Shown: positions 22,624-35,794, numbered from the stretch's first letter. The stretch: DNA of 64,000 bases from Adineta ricciae (GCA_905250025.1 CAJNOJ010000069.1:68458-132457); one strand, 5' to 3'. The notes: generated by a model not told the origin, from the letters alone. Translations and numbers: made by a program.

Positions 22624-25133
22624 TTAGTTTTGATGTTGTGGCTCGGAGGAGTCAGTAGAGGTGGCAGTTGCATCATTATGTGTCGGTGCATGAACAGTTT
22701 GTTTTTTGATTTGCATTCGGTAGACATACGTATCCTCAGTGGATTCGACTTGACCGGAATTTAGATCGAATGATCGACCTTTTGTTGCTAATGGCGAGGC
22801 AGATGGTGCAGGACTCCACCATGACATAAGATCTAAGTAAGAACATAAGTCAGATGTGAGGATTCTAATCGATGAAACCTTACTTGATACTAATGGCAAT
22901 TGTCGTAGAAGACCATCCTGAGCAAGTAGTTGCAGGTTTTCATCCTCAAGATCTTTTTGAGCTTTGACAATACCCTCTTTGATTTTTTCGGCCATATCTT
23001 CGATGTATTTCAAGGAGGTTTCAATTTCATTTCCAGCATGGGCGATTTTCTGTAACAGAATTTCCAGATCTTCACGTTTGCGGATCATACCTAAACGCAA
23101 ATAGAGCATTGAGTCCAATTCATCTGAGCCGCCGCCTAGAGAAAATGCCGAATCATTGCTTTGTAATTGCCGTGCTAGTTCCGATTGAATACGATTGATT
23201 TCATACATTGATGTTTCATTCATATCAGCCCGGTTGATCGTACTTGGAATATATCGAACGGCGCCAATACCTGCCCAATTTGGTATGGGAATGGCGACCA
23301 GGTTTTCATGTTTTGCAATCGATGCTAATAGATTGACACGTGCTGTGATGGTCGCGAGAAGAATATCAGTGAAGCGTTGAAGATCGTCGAGAAATGCTCG
23401 CATGTCATCCTGATCAATATTATCAATAAGATGTTCCAGTGGTGCGAAGCGAAGTACATGGGCGGGAAGTTGATCCTTTGATTTGACACTTTGAAAATGA
23501 ATACTTTTGAGTAATTCTAAATTCATCTTCGGATATTGCTGAGAGAGTTTATCGAATAGCCAGAGAGTTAAAAGGTCAAGGTAACCAATGAAATCATCAT
23601 TATTTTCACACTAAAAACATATAACAGAGATAATATTGTGCTCATTGTTTTCTCTTTCAAATCGCTAAATAGGAAACAACACTGGCTCGTGAAAATCAAT
23701 TCTAATTGAGTAACTCTATTGTCATTCATATCACTTCAACATCGTTTCGGAATGGAAAGAATAGAACAAAAATGAGTGCCTAATTTAACAGAAACGTACA
23801 CAAGGTTATTGCCATTCCGAAACGACATTGGACTGTTATTTCCTCAAATCAGTGGCAAGGTCTTACTTCACCGAATAAACCATCGGGTTGAAAACGAAAA
23901 ACAACGACCGATCGCGGTAAATCACTATCAGGCGCGCCGTCTGAGCAAACACGTGAATATGTGTTGTGTTCTCTTTCATGTTCATCATTCAGTATTCGTA
24001 TATGTTTCGTTTGTTTCAAACGCGTAAACAATAAGTCTGCCAGTTCGAATGATTGCTTCATATGATGGAGAAGATTTTCGTTTGAACAACGTTGACTAAT
24101 CGACCAAACGCTAAGAAAACTGATCGATGGACTATGGAGAATAAATTCATCGAGTGGATGAACTTTATTTGACGAATGATTGTCTTCAGCTTGTTTTTCA
24201 TTGTTCAATGGTCGAAGAAAACATGTTAAATAAGGGAGATTTTGTATACCTAACAATTTCATTATATCTATTGTTAAACTGTCACACATGATGCTAACGT
24301 TGTCGTTCAATGCTGGTAGCAATGCTAATGATCCTAGAAGATCGCCAATAACATGCACCCAAACGTCATATTGTTCGCACAGAGTTTTGATCTTCTTCAG
24401 ATCATCACATCGGCCTAAGAATGGTGATCCTAAAAGTAGAAGACAGCATAGTGATCAAATGTGTTTTCATGCGAATGAAATTTACCTGCATTGGCGATGA
24501 CCATGAAAGGATAAGATAAAGTATCATTAGCATCGCGCTTGATCAGTTCTTCTAATTGTTGAAGGTCGATCATATCATCATGTGAATTTCGGTTTTGGAC
24601 ATGTTCAAATTTGATATTCGATATCGACGATGTTAAATCGAATTTTAAATTCGGCTCGAAATCCGTTGCGATATAAATAACGGCTTTTTTATATTGATCA
24701 GTTTTCAATGCATAGCGAATGACGCGCTGGAATGCTTCGGAATAATACGTTGAACAAAGAATGGTCTGACTATGAATATGAAAGAGTTTTTCGCACCACT
24801 GAAGAATTTCGTTCTGATATTTTGGTAAAACCGATGTTTTGACATGATACGGAAGTGTATCGAAGAAAGCGGCTAACTGAAATAAGACGAAGTAAATGCA
24901 TGGAAAAGATTTGTTTATGTTTTGTTTCTAGTTACCACTGCGGCATCGCCAACACATTCTAAATATCGATTCCAAACAAGATGAACACATTGCCGAGCTT
25001 CGTCATCTTCATGGAGATAAGATAAACAATGGGACATAAAGTCAGTTTTCAGTCGATTGTTCAATTCAACGATTTGTTCTTCATTAGCAATTGGCAAAGT
25101 TTTGTTTTCCATCTCGGCTTGTTCGGATGTCAT
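22624..25133 (-). CDS. PDXDC1: PDXDC1-like PLP-dependent decarboxylase domain protein
   Basis: Five exons (25133-24936, 24876-24486, 24429-23867, 23610-22884, 22832-22624) give 695 residues. The decarboxylase-like region runs from LAAFFDTLPYHVKTS through SYPFMVIANAGSPFLGR and VWVHVIGDLLGSLAL to CDSLTIDIMKLLGI. The C-terminal half, beginning near MNLELLKSIHF, has the alpha-helical extension specific to PDXDC1 and ends in a low-complexity tail. Group II decarboxylases place a His-Lys Schiff-base pair near the CDSLTID segment; here only IMK is found, so catalytic activity is doubtful, as is also suspected for vertebrate PDXDC1. The function of the family is poorly known. The ATG directly follows TTTCAG. 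The ABCD4-like gene ends 332 bases upstream on the same strand. An additional small exon between 23867 and 23610 cannot be excluded. Confidence 0.85.
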
Positions 25134-25465
25134 CTGAAACGACGGCCTTGTATTACTTTTTGCTATTTGTTGAATGAGTGTACACATGCACACATTTAGT
25201 TGTTCTCTTTTCTCGTATTAGAGGTAGAGACAGAGAGAGAGAAAATGAGGACGTGGCAACTGAGAGAAGAGCAAAGGTGACAAACACGTGTGTCTCCATT
25301 GGAAGAAAAAAATACCTATCGTTCATACAGAGTAGACAGTCTTCTCCTACAATTTGTTATATATATGCACCAACCGTAAGAAAGAACGGATAAAAAACAA
25401 TAAGTAACCTATAGAAAAGTCTATTTTACTGTTGTTCTCCTGAGCTAGAGGTGAAAGAAAACAAT
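25134..25465 (-). other. Gap between ABCD4-like and PDXDC1-like genes
   Basis: 332 bases between the stop of the upstream minus-strand gene and the ATG of the next. The pyrimidine tract and TTTCAG lie at its PDXDC1 end. It may be an intercistronic region or a compact promoter. Confidence 0.4.
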
Positions 25466-27565
25466 TTAATTTATTGAGGAAAGGTTTTCGAGCAGATATC
25501 GGCCATTCTTAAATATTTTCAGTTCGATTTGGTGATATTGTCGAAGACTATCTCGGTGGCCAATACTGATGAGAGCCACGTTTTGTTCGATCAAATAATT
25601 GTACATTTTCGCTTCCATCTGTGCGTCAAGTGACGAAGTGATTTCATCAAGAAAAATAAGACTAAGGTTCGATGAAACGGCCGAAAGACGAAGAATCAAT
25701 CGTAAAAAAGATAGACGTTGTAGTTCACCGGGCGATAAGATATCTTGCCAAGGATATTTTGGACACACAAATACACTGCATTCTACACTATCGAGAATAT
25801 GAGAAAGATTCCACTCGTGAAGAAGTTGTTCAATTTCTGTCTGACGTGCGATCAGTGGGACGTTCTCCACATTCGGATACTCAAGTTCATCATGGATGGA
25901 TTGATTGGTAAAATAGGGACGTTGTGGAAGTAAAAAGGCACGAGATGAATTGTAAGAAAAATCACCATGGATGCTTACAGGCCATAAGGAATGGAGAACA
26001 CGGAAAAGGGAGGTTTTCCCAACTCCACTATCGCCTGAAACGAGACTTAAGTTTTTGAAATCAATTCTCTTCGAGGTTCATACCTGTGATGAGCAATCGT
26101 TGGCCTTGGTATAGAACTAAATTCAAATCCCTCAACAGAACATGTTTAGGTTTGTTCGGAATCGAATACGAAAGGTTTTTTATCGAAAGAATCTCATTCT
26201 GTTGACTAATTGGATTGACGAGTTTCTCTGCCCATGTGGTATCGATATTTTTCATAAACTCAACAAATGTTTGCACACGATGTGTATTCGCAGCGATGAC
26301 TGTGACGCGATCAGTTAAATCATTCAGTTGACTAAAACGGTATATCAAATACATAATCATAAACGAGGTTTTACTAATCTTTTCCACTAAGGCCGCCGGG
26401 GATAAATTATCGTAGAAATGAAAGACAAAGATCACTAATGCTAATAGAAGATAGCTTAAAATACTTCCGATATAATCGAATAGATTCGTGGATAGACTAA
26501 GGGAAAGTTCTTGAAAATTTCGACGGTAAAGAATTGGTGTAAGACTTTGTAGAAAATAATTATCGAATCGTTTATGTTCAAATGCTCCGCCATTGTAAAA
26601 TGCAATCGATTCATTATACGTTCGCACTTGAGTGTGAAGAAAACGGAAAGTACCTTCCAAGATATTTTGAGAGAAGATTGTTCGAGACACGGCTGATAAA
26701 AAGATTTTGTTGATCGGTGTCCAAATCACAAAGTAGAGCACGATGGCTAATGGACCATAGTAACCTGTTACTTCCCATGTGCGATATGTGTAGTAAACAA
26801 TAGTAAATGGAGAGATAAGAACGATTGGAAGAATAACAGATAGAGATCGGCATAGAGCGTCAACATCTTGAGCTATACGTTGATCGGGATTATCAATCAA
26901 TGGTTTCGTTGTGTATAATAGACGAGGAGTAGTCGGAGAAATACCATCAATAGACTCGTCATCATTGTCATCGATATCAGTACTGAAAAGAAAAGAAAAG
27001 AAATGAAATAGTTCGATTGTAGATTTCATATGCAGTCTAGAAACATCTTTGCTTTCCATCGATGGAATTCTTACGTTTGTACTGTCTGATTTTCATAGAC
27101 GCTTGCTTGATCATGATTCGACCGATTGTGGTTCTGTTGTGTGGTATTCAGTAAATGATAATATCGTTGCTTAGTGAAATAAATGGAATGTAGATAAAGA
27201 ACAAGTCTCATTCGCCATTTGACATAGAGTACCGATGAGAAAAACGTTGACAAAGATTTGAGAACTGCATTTAGAATAACTAGACCGAATGATCGAATAA
27301 CTAACCAACGAAACAGAGAAAAGTTTCGTTGGTCAGGTGCTTTGCTCAATTCAACATAGAATTGAGATGGAAGTAAACCGACGAAATAGATCACAAACTG
27401 GAGACCGATCTCGTTGGCTAGTAGTAGAAAAATAAGTACCAATGGATGTGCATAGATACCTTCCTTGTGGGAATTTGTTGAAAGACGAGAGAGTGGTAAG
27501 AAAATATGAAGAAGATGAGCAATACGTTTTACAAATAGATAATTAAAACTATTCCTTCCACTCAT
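25466..27565 (-). CDS. ABCD4: ABC half-transporter, ABCD4 type
   Basis: Three exons (27565-27075, 26982-26084, 26034-25466) give 652 residues, near the usual ABCD length. The N-terminal membrane domain has several hydrophobic helices (PLVLIFLLLANEIGLQFVIY, IVLYFVIWTPINKIFLSAV, LSYLLLALVIFVFHF). The signature for ABCD includes DNPDQRIAQDVDALCRSLS. The C-terminal nucleotide-binding domain has Walker A TGDSGVGKTSL (completed across an intron), the signature LSPGELQR instead of LSGGE, Walker B LSLIFLDE with the catalytic Glu, and the switch His in SIGHRDS. Human ABCD4 sits in the lysosomal membrane and is needed to release cobalamin; that role is inferred here by family. A very-long-chain acyl-CoA transporter (ABCD1-3) is less likely because the conserved EAA-like motif differs. 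Confidence 0.85.
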
Positions 27566-27571
27566 GATGAT

Positions 27572-28492
27572 CTAAAACAAACAGATGGGATGAAGAAACT
27601 GAAACATATACACCTATGTGCGTGTAATTATTTCAAGTATTCTATTAAATATATGTAAGAGAATAAAGCACGACCTTTTAGCTGAATAGATATGAAGAAT
27701 CTGTTATTTTCTTTACTTATCTTTGTCCTTTGAATATAAAACAATAAGCATTTAAAAGAACTTAGGAAGATTTCATTCAGTATGATGAGACGAAAAGTTT
27801 GACATCGATAGCGATTCGGTACATCGGTAATATACCAATCAATTCTCTGTTTAGTTGACCTCTCAGCAGATGTCATTATTGGTAAGTTGCGCATCAGACG
27901 TTTTCTTCTTTCTCGCGAAAGAAAAAGGACTCGTGTTTAGTTCTCATAGATTATCTGATGTTCGTACTATTCTACATACGGCAATAACATTGAGGGTACT
28001 GGAAATCTAAAGCGGACATGAGTGAATGTGTATATTGAGTACAAAGCCTTGAAAACTTGATTATCAACAGAAATTTATCAAGAAGATTTGCATCGGATGA
28101 TGATTATGAAGTTATCTGCATACTCGTCACAGAATGTGCGTGACGGTCAAATTGTTATCATTGCACGAGTCTAAAACTAGTACAGCGTTATGTCTTGGCG
28201 TTGCTATTCGACATAAAGTTTCAATTCTAAGGCAAGCAGTAAATAGACATTAAAATCTGCCTTGTTATTATTTAAAATAAAAGTGAAGTTGAAAAAATGT
28301 TATATTGGAAATAAACTCAAAAGAATAAGCGAAATGATTCAGAGAGAGAAAATGAAAAGAACGTGACAAAAAAAAATAATTCATTCACATCCGTTGTTAG
28401 CTTTGTTGAATATAAGTACAACAAAAAACGCTAATGGCAAGGATATTCTAATGTTTTTTGTTTTCATTGTAAATATGTCTACGAAATCTCTT
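27572..28492. other. Intergenic region, no gene seen
   Basis: About 0.9 kb between the proline-rich protein gene and the ABCD4-like gene, both minus strand. An 88-codon minus-strand frame (27628-27894) has no recognisable motif and is not called. The right end should hold the 3' UTR of the proline-rich gene; the left end precedes the TTTTAG acceptor of ABCD4. Confidence 0.4.
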
Positions 28493-30416
28493 TTAAACAT
28501 ATTTCGAATAAGCTGCCGATTGGCTTCCATTGTTACCACCTCGACCACTTTGGTTTGTGTAAGATGCACGATAGGTTGTTGTGTAGGCACCTAAAAGACA
28601 AATATTTACATGTTGATCTTCTCGGATATATGTCAAAAGCAACAACACACTAACCTGGGTAATTGTAAGTTGTTGTACGATATTGTTGTGGTGGTTCAGT
28701 TTGACTTAACTGTTGTTGCGGTGCTTGTTGATATTGATCGTAAAGATTTCCGGCTGACGATGACAAGCGTGGTTGACCTGTTTGAGGACGGCGGTTGTTC
28801 AAATACTTGGAATAATTCACGGGTAAATCGGTGATCTTGTCAACAATACGCACTTCACTAGAAAGTCAAGCAAAGAGTAGGAAAATTTGAGAAATTCGAA
28901 ACAAAGATCTTACCCAATGGTACTTGTTGCATTGTGCGACTGAGGATCGGCACGAAATACACCTTCATCAATGATAACTTGTTCATGATGAGCTCTGGGT
29001 TGTTCGTATTCGATGATTAAATTCTTTGGTGCTCGAATTCTAAATAGTTATCAAGAAAATTTAGCCTAGATCACTCGAACTCTGCGTATACATACATTTC
29101 AGCAGGTGGTGCTCGTTCGACAATCACTGGTCGCTCTTTGGTTTCTTGATAAGGTAACCATTTTTCATAGATTACATTACGGGGCTTTGGTGGCGCAGGT
29201 GGAAGACGTTCGACGATGACCTGACGGGGTGGAGCTGGTGGTGCTGGTAAGATTTTTTCGATAATTTGTGGTTGTTGTTGGACTGGTGGTGTTGGTGGAC
29301 GTTCGCCTAATATTGTTTTAATTGAAGAGATGTTTAGAATTCCACGTCACAATGTTTATTCTTACGGATGATAAGTGGAGGTGGTGTTGGTGGAGTTGGT
29401 GGGCGTTGTCGAATGACTACGGGTGGTTGCGGGGGTGGAGCTGGTGCTTGACGTTCCTAGAATATTTCACATATGAAACGACGGATGAAACCAGCGGTGA
29501 AAACGTACCTTGATGATGATTGGTGCTGGTTCAGGTCCTGGTGGTGGCTCCAAGAAGCGAACATTCACTTGTTGTTTGTAGTGAATGTTTTGATCTGTTG
29601 GTTTAACAACACGAATTGGATCACTGTCCGATTGGATATGTAAATTCTCCAAGCGAGCATCAGGTGCAATAACTGAACAGTAAAAAGAACGAATAGTCGT
29701 CAAAGAATTACTTTGAAATCTTTTATACCTTCATGAGTACGATATTCCGGGCGTTGGTATTGATGACTTGGACCAGCACGAGCAAGAATTTCGTTACCGA
29801 AACGTTCATCATGAATGACGTTTCCTGTAGCACGTAATGTTGTTGTATCAACATTACCATTACCGCTTTGCCATTGTTGTGATGTCGATACATAATTGTT
29901 ACGTTGTTGGTTACTAATTAACAGGAAAGAATGTTATTCATTATTCATGCTCATCAATTTTTCATAGAGAAAAGTATCTACTAATTTTAAGAGCAGGAAA
30001 GCGGGAGATATTTGGTCTTGAATACTTTTTTACCTGTTAGATGTATTACACTGACTACAACTAAATCAAAAACAGTTGAAAATTAAAATGTGACTTCTAC
30101 GTTTAAGCACTGTGAGATTAGAGTATGAGCATTACTACGACTTACTTTGGATCATAAGCTGAGTCGCTATAGAAAGCAAAAGGGAATTTCGTTTTCTAAG
30201 TTTAACTAATAAAAACAGGCGCACGGGCTGATTGTCCTTGAAAAACTTAGACGATACATATGTGTGCCGATCGATTATGTTATCAACCTCTCTACCTTGC
30301 GTCACCTGTCTTATCGTGACGATATCTTACCCGCCGCGTGAATTTCCATCGGTTCGGTATTTTTCAAGGAATGAATTACCATAACCATTGTGTCCCCGAT
30401 TAGCAGATGTAGCCAT
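28493..30416 (-). CDS. Proline-rich protein with VIVER/KWLPY repeats, cytoskeleton-like
   Basis: Ten exons join in frame to 403 residues, including two micro-exons of 21 nt (30165-30145) and 27 nt (30060-30034). The N-terminus is Asn/Ser/Gly-rich. The middle has repeats of hydrophobic-charged and proline units: QVIVERLPPAPPKPRNVIYE, KWLPYQ, RPVIVERAPPAE, PKNLIIEYEQPR, QVIIDEGVFR. These recall the valine/glutamate/proline repeats of alveolin or articulin-type membrane-skeleton proteins, but I cannot place it firmly in that family. The C-terminus is Gln/Tyr/Gly-rich. No signal peptide or membrane helix is seen. The ATG has a TTTCAG acceptor about 33 bases upstream. The exon chain is well supported because each junction keeps the frame, but the function is unknown. 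Confidence 0.75.
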
Positions 30417-30449
30417 TGGTGATAGATTTCAACAACAGTAGCCTTCTAT

Positions 30450-31220
30450 CTGAAAGAGTACGTTTGCCTTTGAATAATGTTATATCCAAATGATTTTATA
30501 AAAAGTCGCGAATACAACCAATGTTGGTAAAAGTGTTGTGGGGACTGCAATTGGTTGCTATTCAACGAAAGCATCGTTTGGAGTTTATATGGTTACTAGG
30601 CGCCGGCCTCTATTAATTTTTCAATTTTGCTACACTTTATGTCGGATTTCTTTCGTTACTAGGCAATGAAGAGGCGAGTAGCGTTTCTCTTGGTTTCCTT
30701 TTCTTTTTTCACAATTTAATTTTCAATCGAATTTTTCTTTCTCATGTGCAATCATACAGAAAGGAGAGAAGAAACCATAATTACCTTTTCTTTTTCTTGT
30801 CAAACGACGATTAAAAAAGTCTCTGGCGATAGTGACAGCAAGGAAACTACAAGAGAAAGAAGAAATGTTGCTGAGCAACATCGCATACCTTCTACTATGT
30901 TGTAACTAGATACAAAATGTGAACTTGAACATATTCTTTTACGACAAATATAGAGAGAACAAAAAAAGTGCAGCGACAGAGAAAAACAATGAAATGGTTT
31001 TATTAAAATTGAACGGCGGAACTACTATTTTTAAACTGAATGACTTTATTACACTCGGTGATCTTGTGATGTCTTCCTTATATGACATTAGTTGAGAAAA
31101 TTACAGTAATTTCAATCAATTTATAATTTATTTATTGTTTCTAAGTAAAGTAAATGGTACAAGCAAAAGAATATTATATAAATATAAGCATACTTTGTTC
31201 ACCAAAGAATATTATTTACT
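30450..31220. other. Intergenic region upstream of the proline-rich gene
   Basis: About 0.8 kb between the FRRS1-like stop and the start of the proline-rich gene, both on the minus strand. I see AT-rich sequence and no coding region. Confidence 0.4.
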
Positions 31221-33399
31221 TTATATTTGGCCAACAAGAATAGCCAAAGCCAATGCTAATCCCAATGCTACTAGGATATGAATAACGAGTAGGATAATCT
31301 TGATACGATCTCTTGTTGGATTATTTTCGATCTCTTTTGTTTGATCTGGCGAGATTGCGTGTCCATTTGTATTGCTTAAATCATAGGAATTTGTAGTTCT
31401 TTGCCTTGATTCTTGCTGTTTAAAGTAGAATTCTACAAATTGAAATGAACCAAATATCACCGGTAGCCAAATTGTCCATGCTAATACAATGCCCCATCGT
31501 TTATTGCCATCAGGATTAATTGCGGATAGAAACATTCCAATAAATATTGCCACAACTGAAAGAATGAATGCCAGGAAACCAACAGTTGCATGAACATAGT
31601 TAAAAATAAAACGGTATTGCGCGTCCGGCGCACAACGAAATAGTGCCATGATTGGTTGAACAATGGCGAAACAAATAACAAGTATTCCAACGATTGAATG
31701 AGCAAATTCTCGTGTTTCATTTCGCGGTATCCATTGTCCGCTTTCAAAAACAAGAATAAGAACGAAAGCAATTATTGTCAAGATCGCCACACTAAACATA
31801 ACAGCACGATGGATCGCGAACCACACGGCTTTACCACATATTTTTCTTTCTGGCCATACTGTTTTGAAATAGCGAGCAATAAGGACACCCGTTGAAACAA
31901 ATAGTATCCAAGTAAAGATCATGATGATACCATGTGCTTTCATTAGGGGAGTTTTGCTGGAATCACCACCGTCAGCATTGTAACTGAACGATGCTGCTTG
32001 ATTCAGTTGAACAGTTTGCGAAAGTGCTGTAACCGATGTGTGTTGGATCAAATTATCTAAACATAAGTGAATCGAATGCTTTATTTTTCGACTTTATTCA
32101 TCGACTTACTCGAACTATCTAAATTTCCGATGGCTATCAATGGATAGTAAGATGTTGTTTGAGAAAGTGAAGCTATTGCACGTCGGCGACGTTTCGAAGA
32201 TGTAAAACCCGAAAGAGTAAATTCACAAGAAACCACACCGTTCTCAACCTTCTGTGTTGTACTATTAAATACACCACCTGCGCCTCCCAAAACGGGTGGA
32301 GAGTAACCACCTGGGTTTATACGACGTTCTACTACTACATTGTATGTCGACAAATATTTACAAACAAAAACATGATCTTCACCCTATACAAAATCGAAAT
32401 TGGAATTCAAGGAATTTCTTCCTATTCTTTTTCTTTTACCATATTTTTATCAAGTGACAGACCGAACGCACACCATTGTGATGCTTGTAAATTAGTAATT
32501 TGCATTTTCACTGAAGTTACGCCAGATGCGTACGTCCAATTGACAGCAAGCTGGACGCCAACAATCGGTTGGATAGTAGTTGTAGTAATAGTAGTTGAAG
32601 CAACAGCAGTTGTGGAACTTGCTGCTACCTATGACATAGCACAATAGTTGCAAATTAGAATGATGAAAAAAGAAACAGTTATACGAACAGTTGTTGCATT
32701 TGTAGATATATTCGCCTAAAAAAGTATTCAAATCAAAATTCTTATTTCAAGCAAAATTCAATTCACTCTCATACTTGCTTGGCAGTTAATGTCACATTAA
32801 AGCAATTGACAAAAAAGGTGTTATATACGCTAACAACCGTTGCTCTAGAGTCGTTGTTAAACGTCTGATTGTTTAGAATATCTCACAAGAAAAATTCGCT
32901 TTACTTTATCACTGTTGTCGTCTCAGTGATAGTCGATGGTGGAGTCCAGATAGCTTGTACCGACGTTTTATCATCTCTAGAATTGTGAGTTATAGCTGAA
33001 TTTGTAACACTATTACAAGCCAGTGCTTGAGTTGTTGAGCCAACGACTGTCCAAGTTCCGATAATTTGATTACCATTTAGTGTTCTTGCTTGCAATAAAA
33101 TTCCTCGAAATGTATTACTGCCTGTTGCACCGCTCACAGTAACTAGACGATAAGGTACACTTCAATAATACCGATATTTCCTAATAAAGCAATCACTTAC
33201 TAAGTACAGTATCATTTGGGTAATATTGCGTTTTGTCCGCTTGAATTGTGTACATCGCTGAACATGATTGTGCAGTATTAGATCCGTGACCGGGTGTCAT
33301 TGCTGAACAAGCATCTGTGGGCGCTCCAGTTGGATAATTGTTCACATATTCAGTACAAATTAAAACGAAAACGAGTAGTTGATAAGTAAATAATTCCAT
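31221..33399 (-). CDS. FRRS1: Reeler-DOMON-cytochrome b561 protein, ferric-chelate reductase 1 type
   Basis: Seven exons (33399-33201, 33142-32905, 32844-32775, 32715-32689, 32628-32440, 32383-32110, 32056-31221) give 610 residues. A signal peptide (MELFTYQLLVFVLICTEYV) leads into a reeler domain (YPTGAPTDACSAMTPGHG, ITVSGATGSNTFRGILLQAR). A Thr-rich linker follows, then a DOMON domain (GVQLAVNWTYASGVTSVKM, FGLSLDKNMGEDHVF). The C-terminal cytochrome b561 core has six helices, with heme-ligand histidines in KAHGIIMIF, WFAIHRAVM, EFAHSIVGI and NYVHATVGF. The architecture equals animal FRRS1/SDR2, a transmembrane electron carrier that reduces ferric iron or ascorbyl radical. The ATG directly follows TTTTCAG. 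The 27-nt exon is the weakest part of the model. Confidence 0.88.
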
Positions 33400-34655
33400 C
33401 TGAAAATACATAAAAAAGACTCTTAGGCTTTTTCTCTCCGTTTCACTCAGCACGACGAAAAGAAATTTCCTAATCGATTCGATTCATTGCCACTAGCTCC
33501 ATTTAAAAGCACATTTGTTTTTATTACTCATCCAACCTCTTAGCTTTCTATGATATGTTTGGTAAAAAGTACTTTTTACTATAGGTTGATCAAAAACAGC
33601 ATCTCTAAATAAGATTCGCTTACGTGATAGTCAAGTAATATGCGTCGTCATATGCACACTTTTCGTCTATTCACTGTACACAATATACTTCGTCATTCAT
33701 GATCCATTAATATATCTTTTTCTTTTCTACAAGTTTTTACCTTGCGAAGCTGTTTTTGTTCTTAGCATTTCTGTGTTTGTCCCTTATGATGATTGAATAT
33801 TCATTTATAACGCTTTTCATATGACTCATAACATCAAACAATCGTTTTAGGGCGTTTTCAAGCTGTAGAAACGAAGAAAATGTCACGACTGTTTACCTTG
33901 AAGTACTGGACTTCAATCGTATCCTGCGATGAAGTAACTAGTTACGTGGCTTTTGATTTGGGTTTATGCGAACTGATTACCAGGTCTCCTTACCTGCGGA
34001 AAAAGTTTTCATGTGCTTTTTTCTTTTATTTTTTGTCTCACGAAGCGAAACTAACCTGAAAAATTAAAAAGCAACCAATGAGAAAAATACATGCTTTTGG
34101 TAGTAACTGGCAAGCGTATGTCAATCTTTCCTTTAATGTGATACTTCTCACAGAAATTCCTTCTAAAAACTTAATTATCTAAAGAGTAAGAGTTTTTAAG
34201 AAAAGGCAGATCCTGTTCTTTATAAAATATTTCCCTGAATGTTATGATCACGTTCGAAAACGCATGTATGTTAGGCGTTGTTATCTTTTCAAAATTCAAT
34301 TCTTGTGATGTCTTCATTGCAATGAGTATTTCGACCCGTTAGCGCTCTATATTTGGCAATGATGAAAATAAACAAAACAGGAGACATGTTTTGTATTGAC
34401 ATATACTATAAGAGCTGACTCTTTCGAAAAGGTTTCAAATGAAAAATGATTAACGACAAGAATGACGAGAGAAAACACCAAACTGTGTTTACATACTTCA
34501 GGTGAAAAAACATCAAATTGAATTTTATGTTAATTTCTTGCACTGACACCAGCCGGTTTATTTGAATACTTAAATAAAAGTGAAAATAATATAGCAGCAA
34601 GTTGAGCTTCCCCCTATTGATATCGCAATTCTTTGTAACGAAGAATACTGGGAAA
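33400..34655. other. Divergent intergenic region
   Basis: About 1.3 kb between the starts of the FRRS1-like gene (minus) and the Ser/Thr-rich gene (plus). It likely holds both promoters. No gene or RNA is recognised. Confidence 0.4.
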
Positions 34656-35717
34656 ATGTTCACAAGTCCAGTTAGTCAATGGTCGAAAGCCGAACATTTT
34701 CGCACGCTCTCCACTCTTCGTCATACCGACGACCCTACCATTTGTTCCGCGCGCTTCTCTACACGACATTCTCAGATTCCCAGCTGCACTTATGTGACAT
34801 CTCCTTCAATCTCCGCTAATGAAAATGTCAGCACAGAGACAAAACATCCTTCATTCCATCCATCGCTGGAGAAACCTTATGATACAGGAATGTGTTCAAC
34901 TGATGGCGATATTAAACAAAAGCTGACCTTGGAAATCTGGTTGCCCAATACACAGCCTCATAATGACGATGAAAATGTTGATCAAACAACATCAACAACG
35001 AAAATCGATGTCGTCGAAACTCTACCAATTCTCACTAATCCTGTACAGTCAAAACCACCGGTTGCATCGCATCAGGAACGAACTAGTTGTTATCCAACAA
35101 TATCATCATCTTACAATGAAGAGACTAATACTTTCAAGATTGTCGAAAAATTGGTGCCTTCGAACCCTTCTCCAGTCGTTACACCGAGATCGAACAGTTC
35201 AAAACCGATTAGTTCTTTTCTACGAAAATACTCTTCGATGAGAAAGGCTAATCCTCCTCCCATGATGAGTATATATCTGCAGATTATTACTTGAAGTCGA
35301 GAGAATGCATGTCTACTCCTTTTCTTAGATAATTCAAAGCTGATTCAATTACCAATCCTGCCTGGCAAAGCGCCAATACATGTTTCGCGACCATCGTCAG
35401 TAATTCGTCAAGCGAATACAAGCACAACATTTCTTGCACGTTGTCCCTCATCTATTAACTGGTCTCGCACGGATGTTCATCCTCAACTACGTGTATTTTC
35501 TTTAACAAATCAACAACCTTCATCTATCTTCCTAACAAGTCCGTCTAACAAAAAAACTAATGAAACACTTCACCCACTACGACGTAGTCGAACGTTTGAA
35601 ACGCTCTTCGATTACTCCACCTCCGTTCGCATACCATCATTTAGTGAGACCTTGGTAAATCCAATCCTTTCTCTTACATCGAAACGAATGTCGTTTACCT
35701 TTCGTTCGAAACAATAA
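34656..35717 (+). CDS. Unknown Ser/Thr-rich protein
   Basis: Two exons (34656-35268 and 35329-35717) are joined by a 60-base intron with GTATAT and CTTAG ends and give 333 residues. The product is rich in Ser, Thr, Pro and Asn, looks mostly disordered, and has no signal peptide or membrane helix. Short basic motifs (PISSFLRKYSSMRK, HPLRRSRTFETLFDY, SKRMSFTFRSK) could be kinase or phosphatase docking sites. I recognise no domain. The frame is open over both exons and codon use looks like that of neighbouring genes, which supports it being real. It converges on the securin-like gene, whose stop is only 254 bases away. Confidence 0.55.
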
Positions 35718-35768
35718 TCACTTTTATTCGTTTACTTCTACAATTTATATGGTTTATTCGTTTTGGTT

Positions 35769-35794
35769 CCTTTCTTTTCTTTTCTTTTCTTTTC
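35769..35794. repeat. TTTTC pentanucleotide microsatellite
   Basis: About five TTTTC units between two convergent genes; the same motif family, on the other strand, as the GAAAA repeat at 17281. Confidence 0.9.
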
